From Alphaproteobacteria bacterium (GTDB lineage Bacteria; Pseudomonadota; Alphaproteobacteria; Caulobacterales; Caulobacteraceae): 7,904 nt of DNA. The notes beneath the pieces were generated by a model. That model did not search any database. It saw only the letters and a list, made by a program, of their open reading frames with translations, and had not been told where the DNA came from. The stretch is taken from the NCBI GenBank assembly GCA_018895795.1, contig JAHINZ010000055.1, positions 1-7,904 on the forward strand, read 5' to 3'. Both the position numbers and the translations under genes were made by a program. Shown in pieces: positions 1 through 7,904 of this stretch; the first letter of the stretch is position 1; every line of letters starts with the position of its first letter.

Positions 1-49
1 AGGTCTCGGCGATTTCGCCCAGCAAGAGGATCGGGGTTTCGGTGGCCAT
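1..49 (-). CDS. N-terminal fragment of an unidentified leftward gene
   Basis: An ATG at 49-47 on the minus strand opens a frame that stays open to the window edge: 16 codons, reading MATETPILLLGEIAET. Nearly every third codon position is G or C, as in the conserved genes of this window. A GGAG sequence (66-63) lies 13 nt upstream, a little farther than ideal for a ribosome binding site. The fragment is too short to assign to a family. It points the same way as argJ, so it may be the old downstream neighbour of argJ, now separated by the low-GC pair of genes; that is inference. It could also be a chance open frame. Confidence 0.4.
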   Translation of the reverse strand, partial: MATETPILLLGEIAET

Positions 50-413
50 GGCGAGATCCGATCTCCGTTGAGGCGAAGACATACCGCCCGGCAATGCTCA
101 CCGCTATGGCATGGAGGACACAGGTTCGCATCCTCGCCGATTTTCACCGGCAAGGGTCGGGAGGCGGTGGAGCGTCCGGGCCCTTCGCGCAGCGATAGTC
201 GGACAGGTCCGGCCGACGCCCGATCCCTTGGACAGAGTGTGCTCGACGGGGGGGCTGGTCCTGCGCCGCCTGGGCTGGGCTGGCTGTCGGCCGATCCTCA
301 CCTTAGCGGCGTGTCGAGCAGCCAAGCCGACACAGAAGGGGTCATGATGAAGGCGTCGAGGATCTGGAGGATGGCATGGGACCTCCATGTTGGGACGCAA
401 ATCATCTTGCCTA
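50..413. other. Apparently non-coding stretch, about 360 nt
   Basis: I see no convincing gene here. Open frames on both strands lack a ribosome binding site, use AGG/AGA codons that are rare in such genomes, and encode Arg/Pro-rich low-information peptides. Visible structure is limited to two small hairpins. One is GAGGA (114-118) with TCCTC (131-135). The other is GTGTCG (311-316) with CGACAC (328-333), followed by no T-run. The stretch presumably holds the promoter of the leftward gene, but no recognisable -35/-10 pair was found for it. Confidence 0.5.
53..65. promoter_or_regulatory. Perfect 13-bp palindrome in front of the left-edge gene
   Basis: GAGATC-C-GATCTC is a perfect 6+6 inverted repeat around a single central base. 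It lies between the leftward start codon at 49 and its putative GGAG. A one-base loop cannot fold as an RNA hairpin, so if it matters it would be as a DNA site for a dimeric regulator. GATC-containing palindromes also arise by chance, so support is weak. Confidence 0.22.
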
Positions 414-439
414 TTTACACTACCTATGGTCGCTATAAA
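414..439 (+). promoter_or_regulatory. Housekeeping-type promoter for the small lipoprotein gene
   Basis: TTTACAC (414-420) is followed after 11 nt by GCTATAAA (432-439). This resembles the Caulobacter housekeeping sigma consensus TTGACGS-N10-14-GCTANAWC: the -10 matches at seven of eight positions, and the -35 differs mainly by T for G at its third base. Transcription would start near 445-447, leaving a leader of about 30 nt before the TTG start at 476. This is the best rightward promoter in the left half and probably serves both low-GC genes. Confidence 0.55.
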
Positions 440-475
440 TCCCAATCACCTTGCATTTGACCTGAGGCCCGCGCG

Positions 476-877
476 TTGGTTCGGATTTCGACATTCGTGG
501 TTATGACGGCGGTCGCCCTTCAGGGCCTGCTCATATCTGGCTGTCAGAGACAAACCTCCTCTCAACGCTATATACTCAGCCAGGCCGAAAATCTTGTGCA
601 AAGAGAAGATCGCAGCGGACAACGAACTGTAATAGAAGGGGCTTCCTTGAGTTCTGATCGGCGCTCCATCTGCGGGTATGCAAGAATTGGACCGAGAAAG
701 CATGTTCCTTACATGATAAAGTACAGCGGCGCGTTCCCTGATTCCAAGTTCGCAGTTGTTGATCTTGTCTTGACCGTGCCGCGTTACAAGGGCGCACCTT
801 ACGAAAGCCAAGTTTCCCAATCATCCAGGATCCTGTCGGCATGTCGTCAGTCGGGACACCAGCTCCCGACCTACTAG
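476..877 (+). CDS. Small basic lipoprotein, unknown function
   Basis: The gene encodes 133 residues. I do not recognise the family. Residues 1-22 form a lipoprotein signal peptide: a short N-region with Arg3, a hydrophobic core, then the lipobox I-S-G-C with Cys23 as the expected lipidated residue. The mature protein should therefore be anchored in the envelope. It has two further cysteines (66 and 123) that could form a disulfide in the periplasm. After Cys23 it has about 16 Lys/Arg against 8 Asp/Glu, so it is clearly basic. The TTG start is chosen because GAGG (464-467) lies 8 nt upstream and because GTG or ATG starts further in would destroy the signal peptide. The gene lies 79 nt upstream of the acidic 410-residue protein on the same strand. 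It may be the envelope partner or immunity protein of that product; this rests only on adjacency, location and opposite charge. Confidence 0.72.
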   Translation: MVRISTFVVMTAVALQGLLISGCQRQTSSQRYILSQAENLVQREDRSGQRTVIEGASLSSDRRSICGYARIGPRKHVPYMIKYSGAFPDSKFAVVDLVLTVPRYKGAPYESQVSQSSRILSACRQSGHQLPTY

Positions 878-919
878 AAGATTTCGAACAATTATCGGTT
901 GAGTTGTCAAGGAAACACG

Positions 920-950
920 CGCACAATTTTCATTCTTAAGTTGTGCGAGG
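920..950 (+). promoter_or_regulatory. Hairpin/dyad abutting the ribosome binding site of the 957 gene
   Basis: CGCACAA (920-926) and TTGTGCG (941-947) are perfect inverted copies. The stem extends inward by a T-G wobble and two A-T pairs to 10 bp, closing an 8-nt loop (930-937). The ribosome binding site GAGG (947-950) begins on the last base of the stem, six bases before the ATG at 957. In RNA the hairpin could limit ribosome access. In DNA the dyad could be an operator. No T-run follows, so it is unlikely to be a terminator. TTGTCA at 904-909 could be a -35 element, but I see no good -10 to match. Confidence 0.45.
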
Positions 951-956
951 TATGAG

Positions 957-2189
957 ATGCCTGGACCCCCAGTTCCTCAATATGGCAATTTCGGCGGCAA
1001 TGGCGATAACGACGCCTGGGAGCAGGCCGATCGATACGCCACCTTCTCAGCCAATGGATATAATATTCAGTCTCTAGTTGGCGGCTCACCGGGATCTGGA
1101 AATCTTCCGAATCCACGAGATTACTACGCCCCATTGACTGTTCACATCACCCGGACGGCTGCAAATGTGAATCTTGTTAAAGCCATCCTAGCAGATATTG
1201 GTCGAGAGCCTAAAAATGACCTCGACACCGCCTACCTCAACCATGATCTTGGCTTTGCTCCGGATAGCGCCATCGCGAATATCATTAACAACAACGCAAT
1301 GGCCAACTCGGTGTGGAATGCACTTGTTCAAGGCAATTCTAGCATTGATCCCTATGGTTATGTTTACGGACAGGCGTCTATTCCGTTTATTACTGGCACA
1401 GGAAGCGCTTTTAATATTCTAACTGAAGTAAAAAATCAGACAACACCGCCTCCAAATTTTGGCGTTGCAGACACAGTCTATGTTTACGCTCAATCTGGTC
1501 CGATTAACGGCTTTATTTATCTCACAGTCAACCTGACTAATCTCGCAAACAGTACGTTCAGCGGACTTGTCACTGTTGCGAACAACGCTTGGTCGAGCTT
1601 CTCATCGGCGATGGGGTCTGGATACACGAACATCAGCACAGCCTTAGGGAATGCCTGGGGCTGGTTTAAAGAGCACGTCTTGGCGCATGAAAACTCGAGC
1701 TTAACCGAACTAACCACGCTGGCAGAGTCATCCGGTCACGATGTTTCACGAACCGATACTAGCACCCCGGATCACGCTGCGGATCACTCACTGTGGGGTG
1801 ACTTATCAGGGCTTAAACTCGAATATGTCAAAGTCGTAGCAGGTCAAACAATCGACGTACTGCACCTAGCCGACTATGACGACAATGGAGACGGGGCGCT
1901 CACGCTCGACGACAAAATCGTCGCCTCCTTGGGAATCTTCACCCCCTCCTCCGGCGGTAATGCGGGAGTCTTGCGTGCATTCACAGCTAGTGACTCCATT
2001 GACGTACTGAGTGGAAAAGATTCACTCGGCCAGATCGCTCAGATCGGTGCGACGAAAGACTTCTTCAACGCGGCGAACGTGGGCCAAACTTCTGGAAGCA
2101 TCGAGGTTTCATTGGCTGCGAACCTAAGTCATGCTCTGCTCGTGGCCCTCGTCGGTCCGCAACCAACTCCCGAGCCCCTGTTAATCTAG
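957..2189 (+). CDS. Acidic cysteine-free protein with PLA2-like HD motif and EF-hand
   Basis: The gene encodes 410 residues; I know no named family for it. The start is set by GAGG (947-950) six bases before the ATG. There is no signal peptide and no cysteine. I count 37 Asp/Glu against 15 Lys/Arg. In order: residues 13-21 (GGNGDNDAW) resemble one RTX nonapeptide; residues 90-100 (DTAYLNHDLGF) match the phospholipase A2 pattern D-x-A-x3-H-D-x2-[YF], making His96 the possible catalytic base and Asp97 a calcium ligand; residues 182-237 are rich in Asn, Ser and aromatics with two NAW-x-x-F-like units; residues 308-319 (DDNGDGALTLDD) are a canonical EF-hand loop; the tail is hydrophobic and proline-containing. 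A Cys-free acidic calcium protein without a signal is reminiscent of type I secretion substrates, but no transporter genes are visible. Sampled GC of about 33-43% suggests transfer. That it is a real gene is fairly sure; the enzyme assignment is tentative. Confidence 0.75.
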   Translation: MPGPPVPQYGNFGGNGDNDAWEQADRYATFSANGYNIQSLVGGSPGSGNLPNPRDYYAPLTVHITRTAANVNLVKAILADIGREPKNDLDTAYLNHDLGFAPDSAIANIINNNAMANSVWNALVQGNSSIDPYGYVYGQASIPFITGTGSAFNILTEVKNQTTPPPNFGVADTVYVYAQSGPINGFIYLTVNLTNLANSTFSGLVTVANNAWSSFSSAMGSGYTNISTALGNAWGWFKEHVLAHENSSLTELTTLAESSGHDVSRTDTSTPDHAADHSLWGDLSGLKLEYVKVVAGQTIDVLHLADYDDNGDGALTLDDKIVASLGIFTPSSGGNAGVLRAFTASDSIDVLSGKDSLGQIAQIGATKDFFNAANVGQTSGSIEVSLAANLSHALLVALVGPQPTPEPLLI

Positions 2190-2435
2190 GCGCTGCAGTC
2201 GGCGCATTGCAGGTGAAGACTGAGTCGCGGACTGAGCGCGCCACTAGCGCTTCACGTGCGAGTTAGAGCAGGCGTCCGGGTACAAGGCCTGGAATGACAG
2301 AGATATTTGGTGGTTGGATGAGTTCGTAGAACGTCCCCCAACGGCCGGTTTGCGGATGTTGGCGCCCATGCCGAAAGCGGACCTCTCCACACCCCCATAC
2401 TCTTGTCATTCCGGCGCTGCGCTGAGTTTACCCTT
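2190..2435. other. Convergent intergenic stretch, no gene seen
   Basis: This lies between the 3' end of the acidic-protein gene and the inverted repeat next to argJ. No open frame with a ribosome binding site is present on either strand. Small structures seen: CTGCA/TGCAG (2193-2197 and 2208-2212); a GAGCGC/GCGCTT hairpin (2234-2252, one wobble pair) without a T-run; and a 7-nt direct repeat GACTGAG at 2218-2224 and 2230-2236. None is a convincing terminator for the upstream gene. Confidence 0.45.
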
Positions 2436-2513
2436 GGGCGCGCGCTTCCCGCGACCCGGTGGGGCGGGATAACAAGGTTTTGGGGGCGAGATGTAGGTCA
2501 AGAGCGCGCGCCC
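2436..2513. terminator. Nested inverted repeats, candidate bidirectional terminator
   Basis: The outer arms GGGCGCGCGCT (2436-2446) and AGCGCGCGCCC (2503-2513) are perfect 11-bp inverted copies. The right arm ends on the argJ stop codon. Inside lies a compact hairpin, TCCCGC (2447-2452) with GCGGGA (2464-2469), continued by CCC/GGG around a three-base loop with a two-base bulge. On the plus strand the inner hairpin is followed after a few bases by TTTT (2478-2481); on the minus strand no T-run follows. Its position between convergent genes fits a transcription stop or an RNA-stabilising 3' structure, but it is not a textbook intrinsic terminator. Confidence 0.35.
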
Positions 2514-3961
2514 TAGCTTCGATAGTCCCCGTTGATCGCCACATATTGCTTGGTCAGATCACAGGTCCACACCGTGGCCGAGCCCTTGCCGACGCCGACA
2601 TCGACGGCGACCTCGAACTCGGGGTTTTTCACATAGGCGCTCATCGCCGCCTCGTCATAGTCGGGCGAGACCAGGCCATCGCGGGCGGCGTAGAGGTCGC
2701 CGAACTTGATGCTGATCTTCTCGCGGGCCACCGGTTCGTCGGCCCGGCCGATGGCCATGGCGATGCGGCCCCAATTGGCGTCCTCGCCGGCGAAGGCGGT
2801 CTTGACCAGCGGGCTTTCGGCGATGGTGCGGGCGATCTTGCGGGCGCTGGCCGGGCTCTGGGCGCCGTCGACGGTGATGCGCACGAACTTGGTCGCCCCC
2901 TCGCCGTCGCGCACCAGCTGTTGGGCCAGGTCCAGCAGTAGGGCGTCGAGCTTTTCACGGAAATCAGCCAGGCGGCGGTCGCCGGCCCGGTGGATCTTGG
3001 GCGCGCCCGACTGACCGGTGGCGAACAGCAGCAGGGTGTCGTTGGTCGAGCGGTCGCCGTCCACCGTGACGCTGTTGAAGGTGGTGCGGGTATAGAGGCT
3101 GACCAGGGTCTGCAGGGCGGCGGGGGCGATGGCCGCATCGGTGGCCACGAACGACAGCATGGTGGCCATGTCGGGCGCGATCATCCCCGAGCCCTTGGCG
3201 ATGCCGGCGATCTTGACCTCATGGCCGTCGATCAGGGCGGTGGCGAAAGCGCCCTTGGGGAAGGTGTCGGTGGTCATGATCGCCTTGGCCGCCTCGGCCC
3301 AGGCGTCGGCGGTCAGGTGGGTGGCCACCTCGGGCAGGCGGGCGGTGATCTTGCTGTCGTCGAGGATCACCCCGATCACCCCGGTGGAGGCCATCATCAC
3401 GTCGCGCTGGCGGCAGTCGAAGCGCTTGCCCACCGCCGTGGCCACCCGGCGCACCGCGTCGGCGCCCGGCTTGCCGGTGAAGCTGTTGGCGCAGCCGGCA
3501 TTGACCACCAGGGCCCGCACATCAGCCCCGCCCGTGGCGGCCAGCTGCCGCTTGCACCAGTCGACCGGGGCCGAACCGACGCCGTGACGGGTGAAGACGC
3601 CGGCGGCGCTGGTGCCCTCGGCGAAGCGCATCAGCAGCAGGTCTTCGCGCTCGTGCTTGTAGAAACCGGCCCGGCCGGTGGCGATCTCGACGCCGGCGAT
3701 CGGCGGGATATGGGGGAACGGCACGGCCAGGGGCGAGAGGGCCAGGCCGGGCTTGCCCGGGGCGGGCTTGGTCGCCGGGGCCTTGCTGGCCGCGGGGGCA
3801 GCGTCATCGGGCGCGAAGGCTCGCCCGGCGCGCTTGATCACCGAGGCCAGGGGATCGAGGGCGCGCTCGAGGCTCTGACCCACGCGTTCCACGGCGCCCG
3901 GCGCGGCGGCGGCGGACTCAGCGGCGGGCTTGGCGACGGCCTTGTCGGTCTTGCGGGGCAT
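2513..3961 (-). CDS. argJ: ArgJ, glutamate N-acetyltransferase / ornithine acetyltransferase
   Basis: ArgJ moves the acetyl group from N-acetylornithine to glutamate, recycling it in cytoplasmic arginine synthesis; some members also use acetyl-CoA. Family hallmarks are clear in the 482 residues: PPIAGV (86-91), LVVNAGCAN (151-159), ASTGVIG (191-197, the oxyanion region), KGSGMIAPDMATML (256-269), DGDRSTNDT (301-309), GEGATK (353-358), NWGRI (396-400) and the YVAINGDYRS C-terminus. By family knowledge the precursor cuts itself between Ala266 and Thr267, with Thr267 as nucleophile, giving chains of 266 and 216 residues. Similarity starts near residue 74. The first ~73 residues are an Ala/Pro/Lys-rich extension not typical of the family. 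The ATG is 13 nt after the stop of the upstream isomerase gene, with a weak GAGA ribosome binding site. GTG codons at residues 24 and 27 are alternative starts. Very likely co-transcribed with the isomerase. Confidence 0.97.
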   Translation of the reverse strand: MPRKTDKAVAKPAAESAAAAPGAVERVGQSLERALDPLASVIKRAGRAFAPDDAAPAASKAPATKPAPGKPGLALSPLAVPFPHIPPIAGVEIATGRAGFYKHEREDLLLMRFAEGTSAAGVFTRHGVGSAPVDWCKRQLAATGGADVRALVVNAGCANSFTGKPGADAVRRVATAVGKRFDCRQRDVMMASTGVIGVILDDSKITARLPEVATHLTADAWAEAAKAIMTTDTFPKGAFATALIDGHEVKIAGIAKGSGMIAPDMATMLSFVATDAAIAPAALQTLVSLYTRTTFNSVTVDGDRSTNDTLLLFATGQSGAPKIHRAGDRRLADFREKLDALLLDLAQQLVRDGEGATKFVRITVDGAQSPASARKIARTIAESPLVKTAFAGEDANWGRIAMAIGRADEPVAREKISIKFGDLYAARDGLVSPDYDEAAMSAYVKNPEFEVAVDVGVGKGSATVWTCDLTKQYVAINGDYRS

Positions 3962-3974
3962 GCGGTCGTCTCGA

Positions 3975-4949
3975 CTAGTTCTTCTTGGTCGCCGCCGGGG
4001 CGGGCGAAGCGGGCGGAGCGGCGGGCGGCGCCGAGGCCGGGGACGACCCCTGCAGCTCCACCGGGGCCGAAGCCGGTTCCTGCGGCGCGCCGGGCACGTC
4101 CTGGGTCTTGGCGGTCAGCATGTCGACCTTGGCCCCGCCGCGCAGCTTTTCCAGCAGGTCGCGAACCTGGTCATAGGTCAGGAAGCGGACGATCTGCGGG
4201 CGCGCGGCCTCCAGGGTGATCGGCTCTTCCATGCGCTTGTCGTCGATGCGCAGGATCGCCCAGCCGCCTTCGACCGCGAACGGCCCGACCAGTTGGCCCT
4301 TCTGCGCCGTCTTGAGCACGCCGGCATAGGCCTCGGGCATCACGTCGACGGTGAAATAGCCCAGGTCGCCGCCGTTGAAGCGGGTGGCCTGGTCGGTCGA
4401 GCGCTCCATGGCCAGGGCGTCGAACGAGGCGCCGGCGGCCAGCAGTTTCTTGATGCTATCGGCCTCGGCCTGGGTGGCGACCAGGATCTGGCGGGCGCGG
4501 ATTTCCTCGGAGCGCTTGGACAGCTTCTGTTGCTCGGCATAGAGCCGGCGGATGGCGTCCTCGTTGACGGCCTTCTCCACCACGCTCTCGACCAGCATGT
4601 CGCCCAGGATGCGCTCGCGGGCAGCCGCGAGGCGGCGTTGGGCGACGGGATCCTTGTCCAGCTTGCGCTTCAGCGCCTCGGCGGCCAGCAGCTTCTGGTC
4701 GACCACCTCGTCGAGGCGCTGGCGGAACAGTTCGCTGGAAATGTCCAGCGGCTCGCCCTCGCTGATCAGGCCCTGGGCCACCGCCTCGCGCTTGACGTCC
4801 GAGGCCCAGACCGCATGGCCGTTGACCCGCGCCACGGCGGTGTCGCCCGGCTCCGGCGGCTTCTCGGCGCTCTTGTTCTGACCACAGGCGGCCAGCAGCG
4901 CGGTCACGGCCAGAACGGCCCAAACGCGGCTATGAGGGAACTTGATCAA
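3975..4949 (-). CDS. Parvulin-type peptidyl-prolyl isomerase lipoprotein (SurA/PpiC-like)
   Basis: The gene encodes 324 residues. A signal peptide ends in the lipobox L-A-A-C, with Cys22 the lipidated residue, so the protein should be envelope-anchored and act on exported proteins. Residues about 38-145 form a helical SurA-N-like chaperone region. A parvulin (PpiC) domain spans about 150-240, recognised by RARQILV (151-157), the long helix after it and GGDLGYF (193-199). The last ~40 residues are a Pro/Ala/Ser-rich tail. Both usual parvulin histidines are replaced, by Gln154 and Ala231, while Asp186 sits at the Cys/Asp position. Isomerase activity may therefore be weak, with chaperone function dominating. 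The TTG start is supported by GGAG (4962-4959) nine bases upstream and by the complete signal peptide. The gene is divergent from secA and followed closely by argJ. EpsD-family foldases are the nearest alternative label. Confidence 0.92.
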   Translation of the reverse strand: MIKFPHSRVWAVLAVTALLAACGQNKSAEKPPEPGDTAVARVNGHAVWASDVKREAVAQGLISEGEPLDISSELFRQRLDEVVDQKLLAAEALKRKLDKDPVAQRRLAAARERILGDMLVESVVEKAVNEDAIRRLYAEQQKLSKRSEEIRARQILVATQAEADSIKKLLAAGASFDALAMERSTDQATRFNGGDLGYFTVDVMPEAYAGVLKTAQKGQLVGPFAVEGGWAILRIDDKRMEEPITLEAARPQIVRFLTYDQVRDLLEKLRGGAKVDMLTAKTQDVPGAPQEPASAPVELQGSSPASAPPAAPPASPAPAATKKN

Positions 4950-5123
4950 GGGGCGGATCTCCGACGAACCTTCCGACAGGCTCTAACGCGGTTTTGACTC
5001 AAGGGGAATGCAAGGCCCGCGTCTTCGCCGGAAGGCTTTACGGGATTTTCGGCGCCCGGATGGATCAAACCCACAAAAGGCCGCAAAGCTCTGGCTTTAC
5101 GACGTCCGATCCGGGCCCTCGCG
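4950..5123. other. Divergent intergenic region upstream of the isomerase gene
   Basis: This stretch of the 302-nt gap between the two divergent starts must contain the leftward promoter for the isomerase-argJ pair. I found no well-spaced -35/-10 pair for it. A TTGAGT/TTAGAG combination reading leftward near 5002-4982 has only about 10 nt between its hexamers, too few for a standard promoter. A small AAAGC/GCTTT hairpin (5085-5098) is present. Open frames here are antisense noise. Confidence 0.4.
5034..5101. repeat. Pair of 9-bp direct repeats upstream of secA
   Basis: GGCTTTACG occurs at 5034-5042 and again at 5093-5101, 59 bp apart start to start (between five and six helical turns). The second copy lies 22 bp ahead of the proposed secA -35. 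Two identical 9-mers in about 300 nt could be sites for a regulator acting on the divergent promoters, or chance. Confidence 0.28.
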
Positions 5124-5151
5124 TTGACACTGGAGGGGCCGCTGCTTAAGT
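5124..5151 (+). promoter_or_regulatory. Probable secA promoter
   Basis: TTGACAC (5124-5130), then 13 nt, then GCTTAAGT (5144-5151). The spacing fits the Caulobacter housekeeping pattern (N10-14 between TTGACGS and GCTANAWC). The -35 is near perfect and the -10 is moderate. Transcription would begin near 5157-5159, giving a leader of about 95 nt before the secA ATG. Confidence 0.55.
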
Positions 5152-5251
5152 CTCGCCCGCGCCGACACGGGCGCAATAGTCGTGCTGGGTCGTCGCCTTG
5201 CAAGACATCCAACGCCCGTCGCGCCTAACACTTCATCGGAATCTCGACTTC

Positions 5252-7904
<2,653 letters not shown>

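Noticed and set aside
114..138. tRNA T-arm-like sequence GGTTCGCATCC, a possible integration-site remnant
   Set aside because: In the T-arm register only three of five stem pairs form, and the conserved A of the T-loop is C. No anticodon arm or full cloverleaf could be drawn, and no second copy was noticed at the right end of the low-GC block.
68..460. A 130-codon plus-strand frame and a 113-codon minus-strand frame (104-445)
   Set aside because: Both lack ribosome binding sites, use rare Arg codons and have no domain-like sequence. The plus frame also runs through the promoter of the lipoprotein gene.
446..926. Minus-strand frames opposite the lipoprotein gene (446-820 and 576-926)
   Set aside because: The plus-strand frame has a promoter, a ribosome binding site and a lipoprotein signal peptide; the antisense frames have none of these.
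996..1019. RTX calcium-repeat protein call for the 957-2189 gene
   Set aside because: Only one loose nonapeptide (residues 13-21) was seen. RTX assignment needs tandem repeats, so it is kept only as a remark.
2990..4997. Long plus-strand open frames (2990-4219 and 3930-4997)
   Set aside because: They are antisense to argJ and the isomerase gene, overlap each other, and encode Gly/Arg/His-rich low-information sequence typical of GC-rich shadows.
4982..5007. Leftward promoter TTGAGT/TTAGAG for the isomerase-argJ pair
   Set aside because: The spacer between the hexamers is only about 10 nt, too short for a standard sigma-70-type promoter.

Overview
The window looks like a chromosomal segment of a GC-rich alphaproteobacterium. 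I infer a relative of Caulobacter from the SecA and ArgJ sequences and from promoter-like sites resembling the Caulobacter housekeeping consensus (TTGAC-type -35, short spacer, GCTA-type -10). No lineage-specific marker gene is present, so the genus is an inference.

Right half (2513-7904): conserved housekeeping genes. secA runs rightward off the window end (884 codons visible). A lipoprotein of the parvulin/SurA-type peptidyl-prolyl isomerase family and argJ (ornithine acetyltransferase) run leftward. They are separated by 13 nt and probably form one transcript, divergent from secA across a 302-nt intergenic region. The shared theme is export and envelope protein folding (SecA, PpiC-like lipoprotein), with an arginine biosynthesis gene attached.

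Left half (about 400-2190): base composition drops. Sampled lines of the larger gene are about 33-43% GC, against about 67% in a sampled line of secA. Two rightward genes lie here: a small basic lipoprotein (476-877) with a good promoter and ribosome binding site, and a 410-residue, strongly acidic, cysteine-free protein (957-2189). I recognise neither as a named family. The larger protein carries an eleven-residue stretch matching the phospholipase A2 active-site signature (D-x-A-x3-H-D-x2-F) and a textbook EF-hand calcium loop. A perfect dyad sits against its ribosome binding site. My leading and unproven hypothesis is a horizontally acquired secreted phospholipase-like effector with a small envelope lipoprotein partner, possibly its immunity protein.

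The rest is non-coding or uncertain. The far left edge holds the first 16 codons of a leftward gene. Positions 50-413 show no convincing gene. Positions 2190-2512 form a convergent intergenic region ending in a nested inverted repeat that overlaps the argJ stop codon. I found no rRNA, tRNA, CRISPR array, transposase or integrase.
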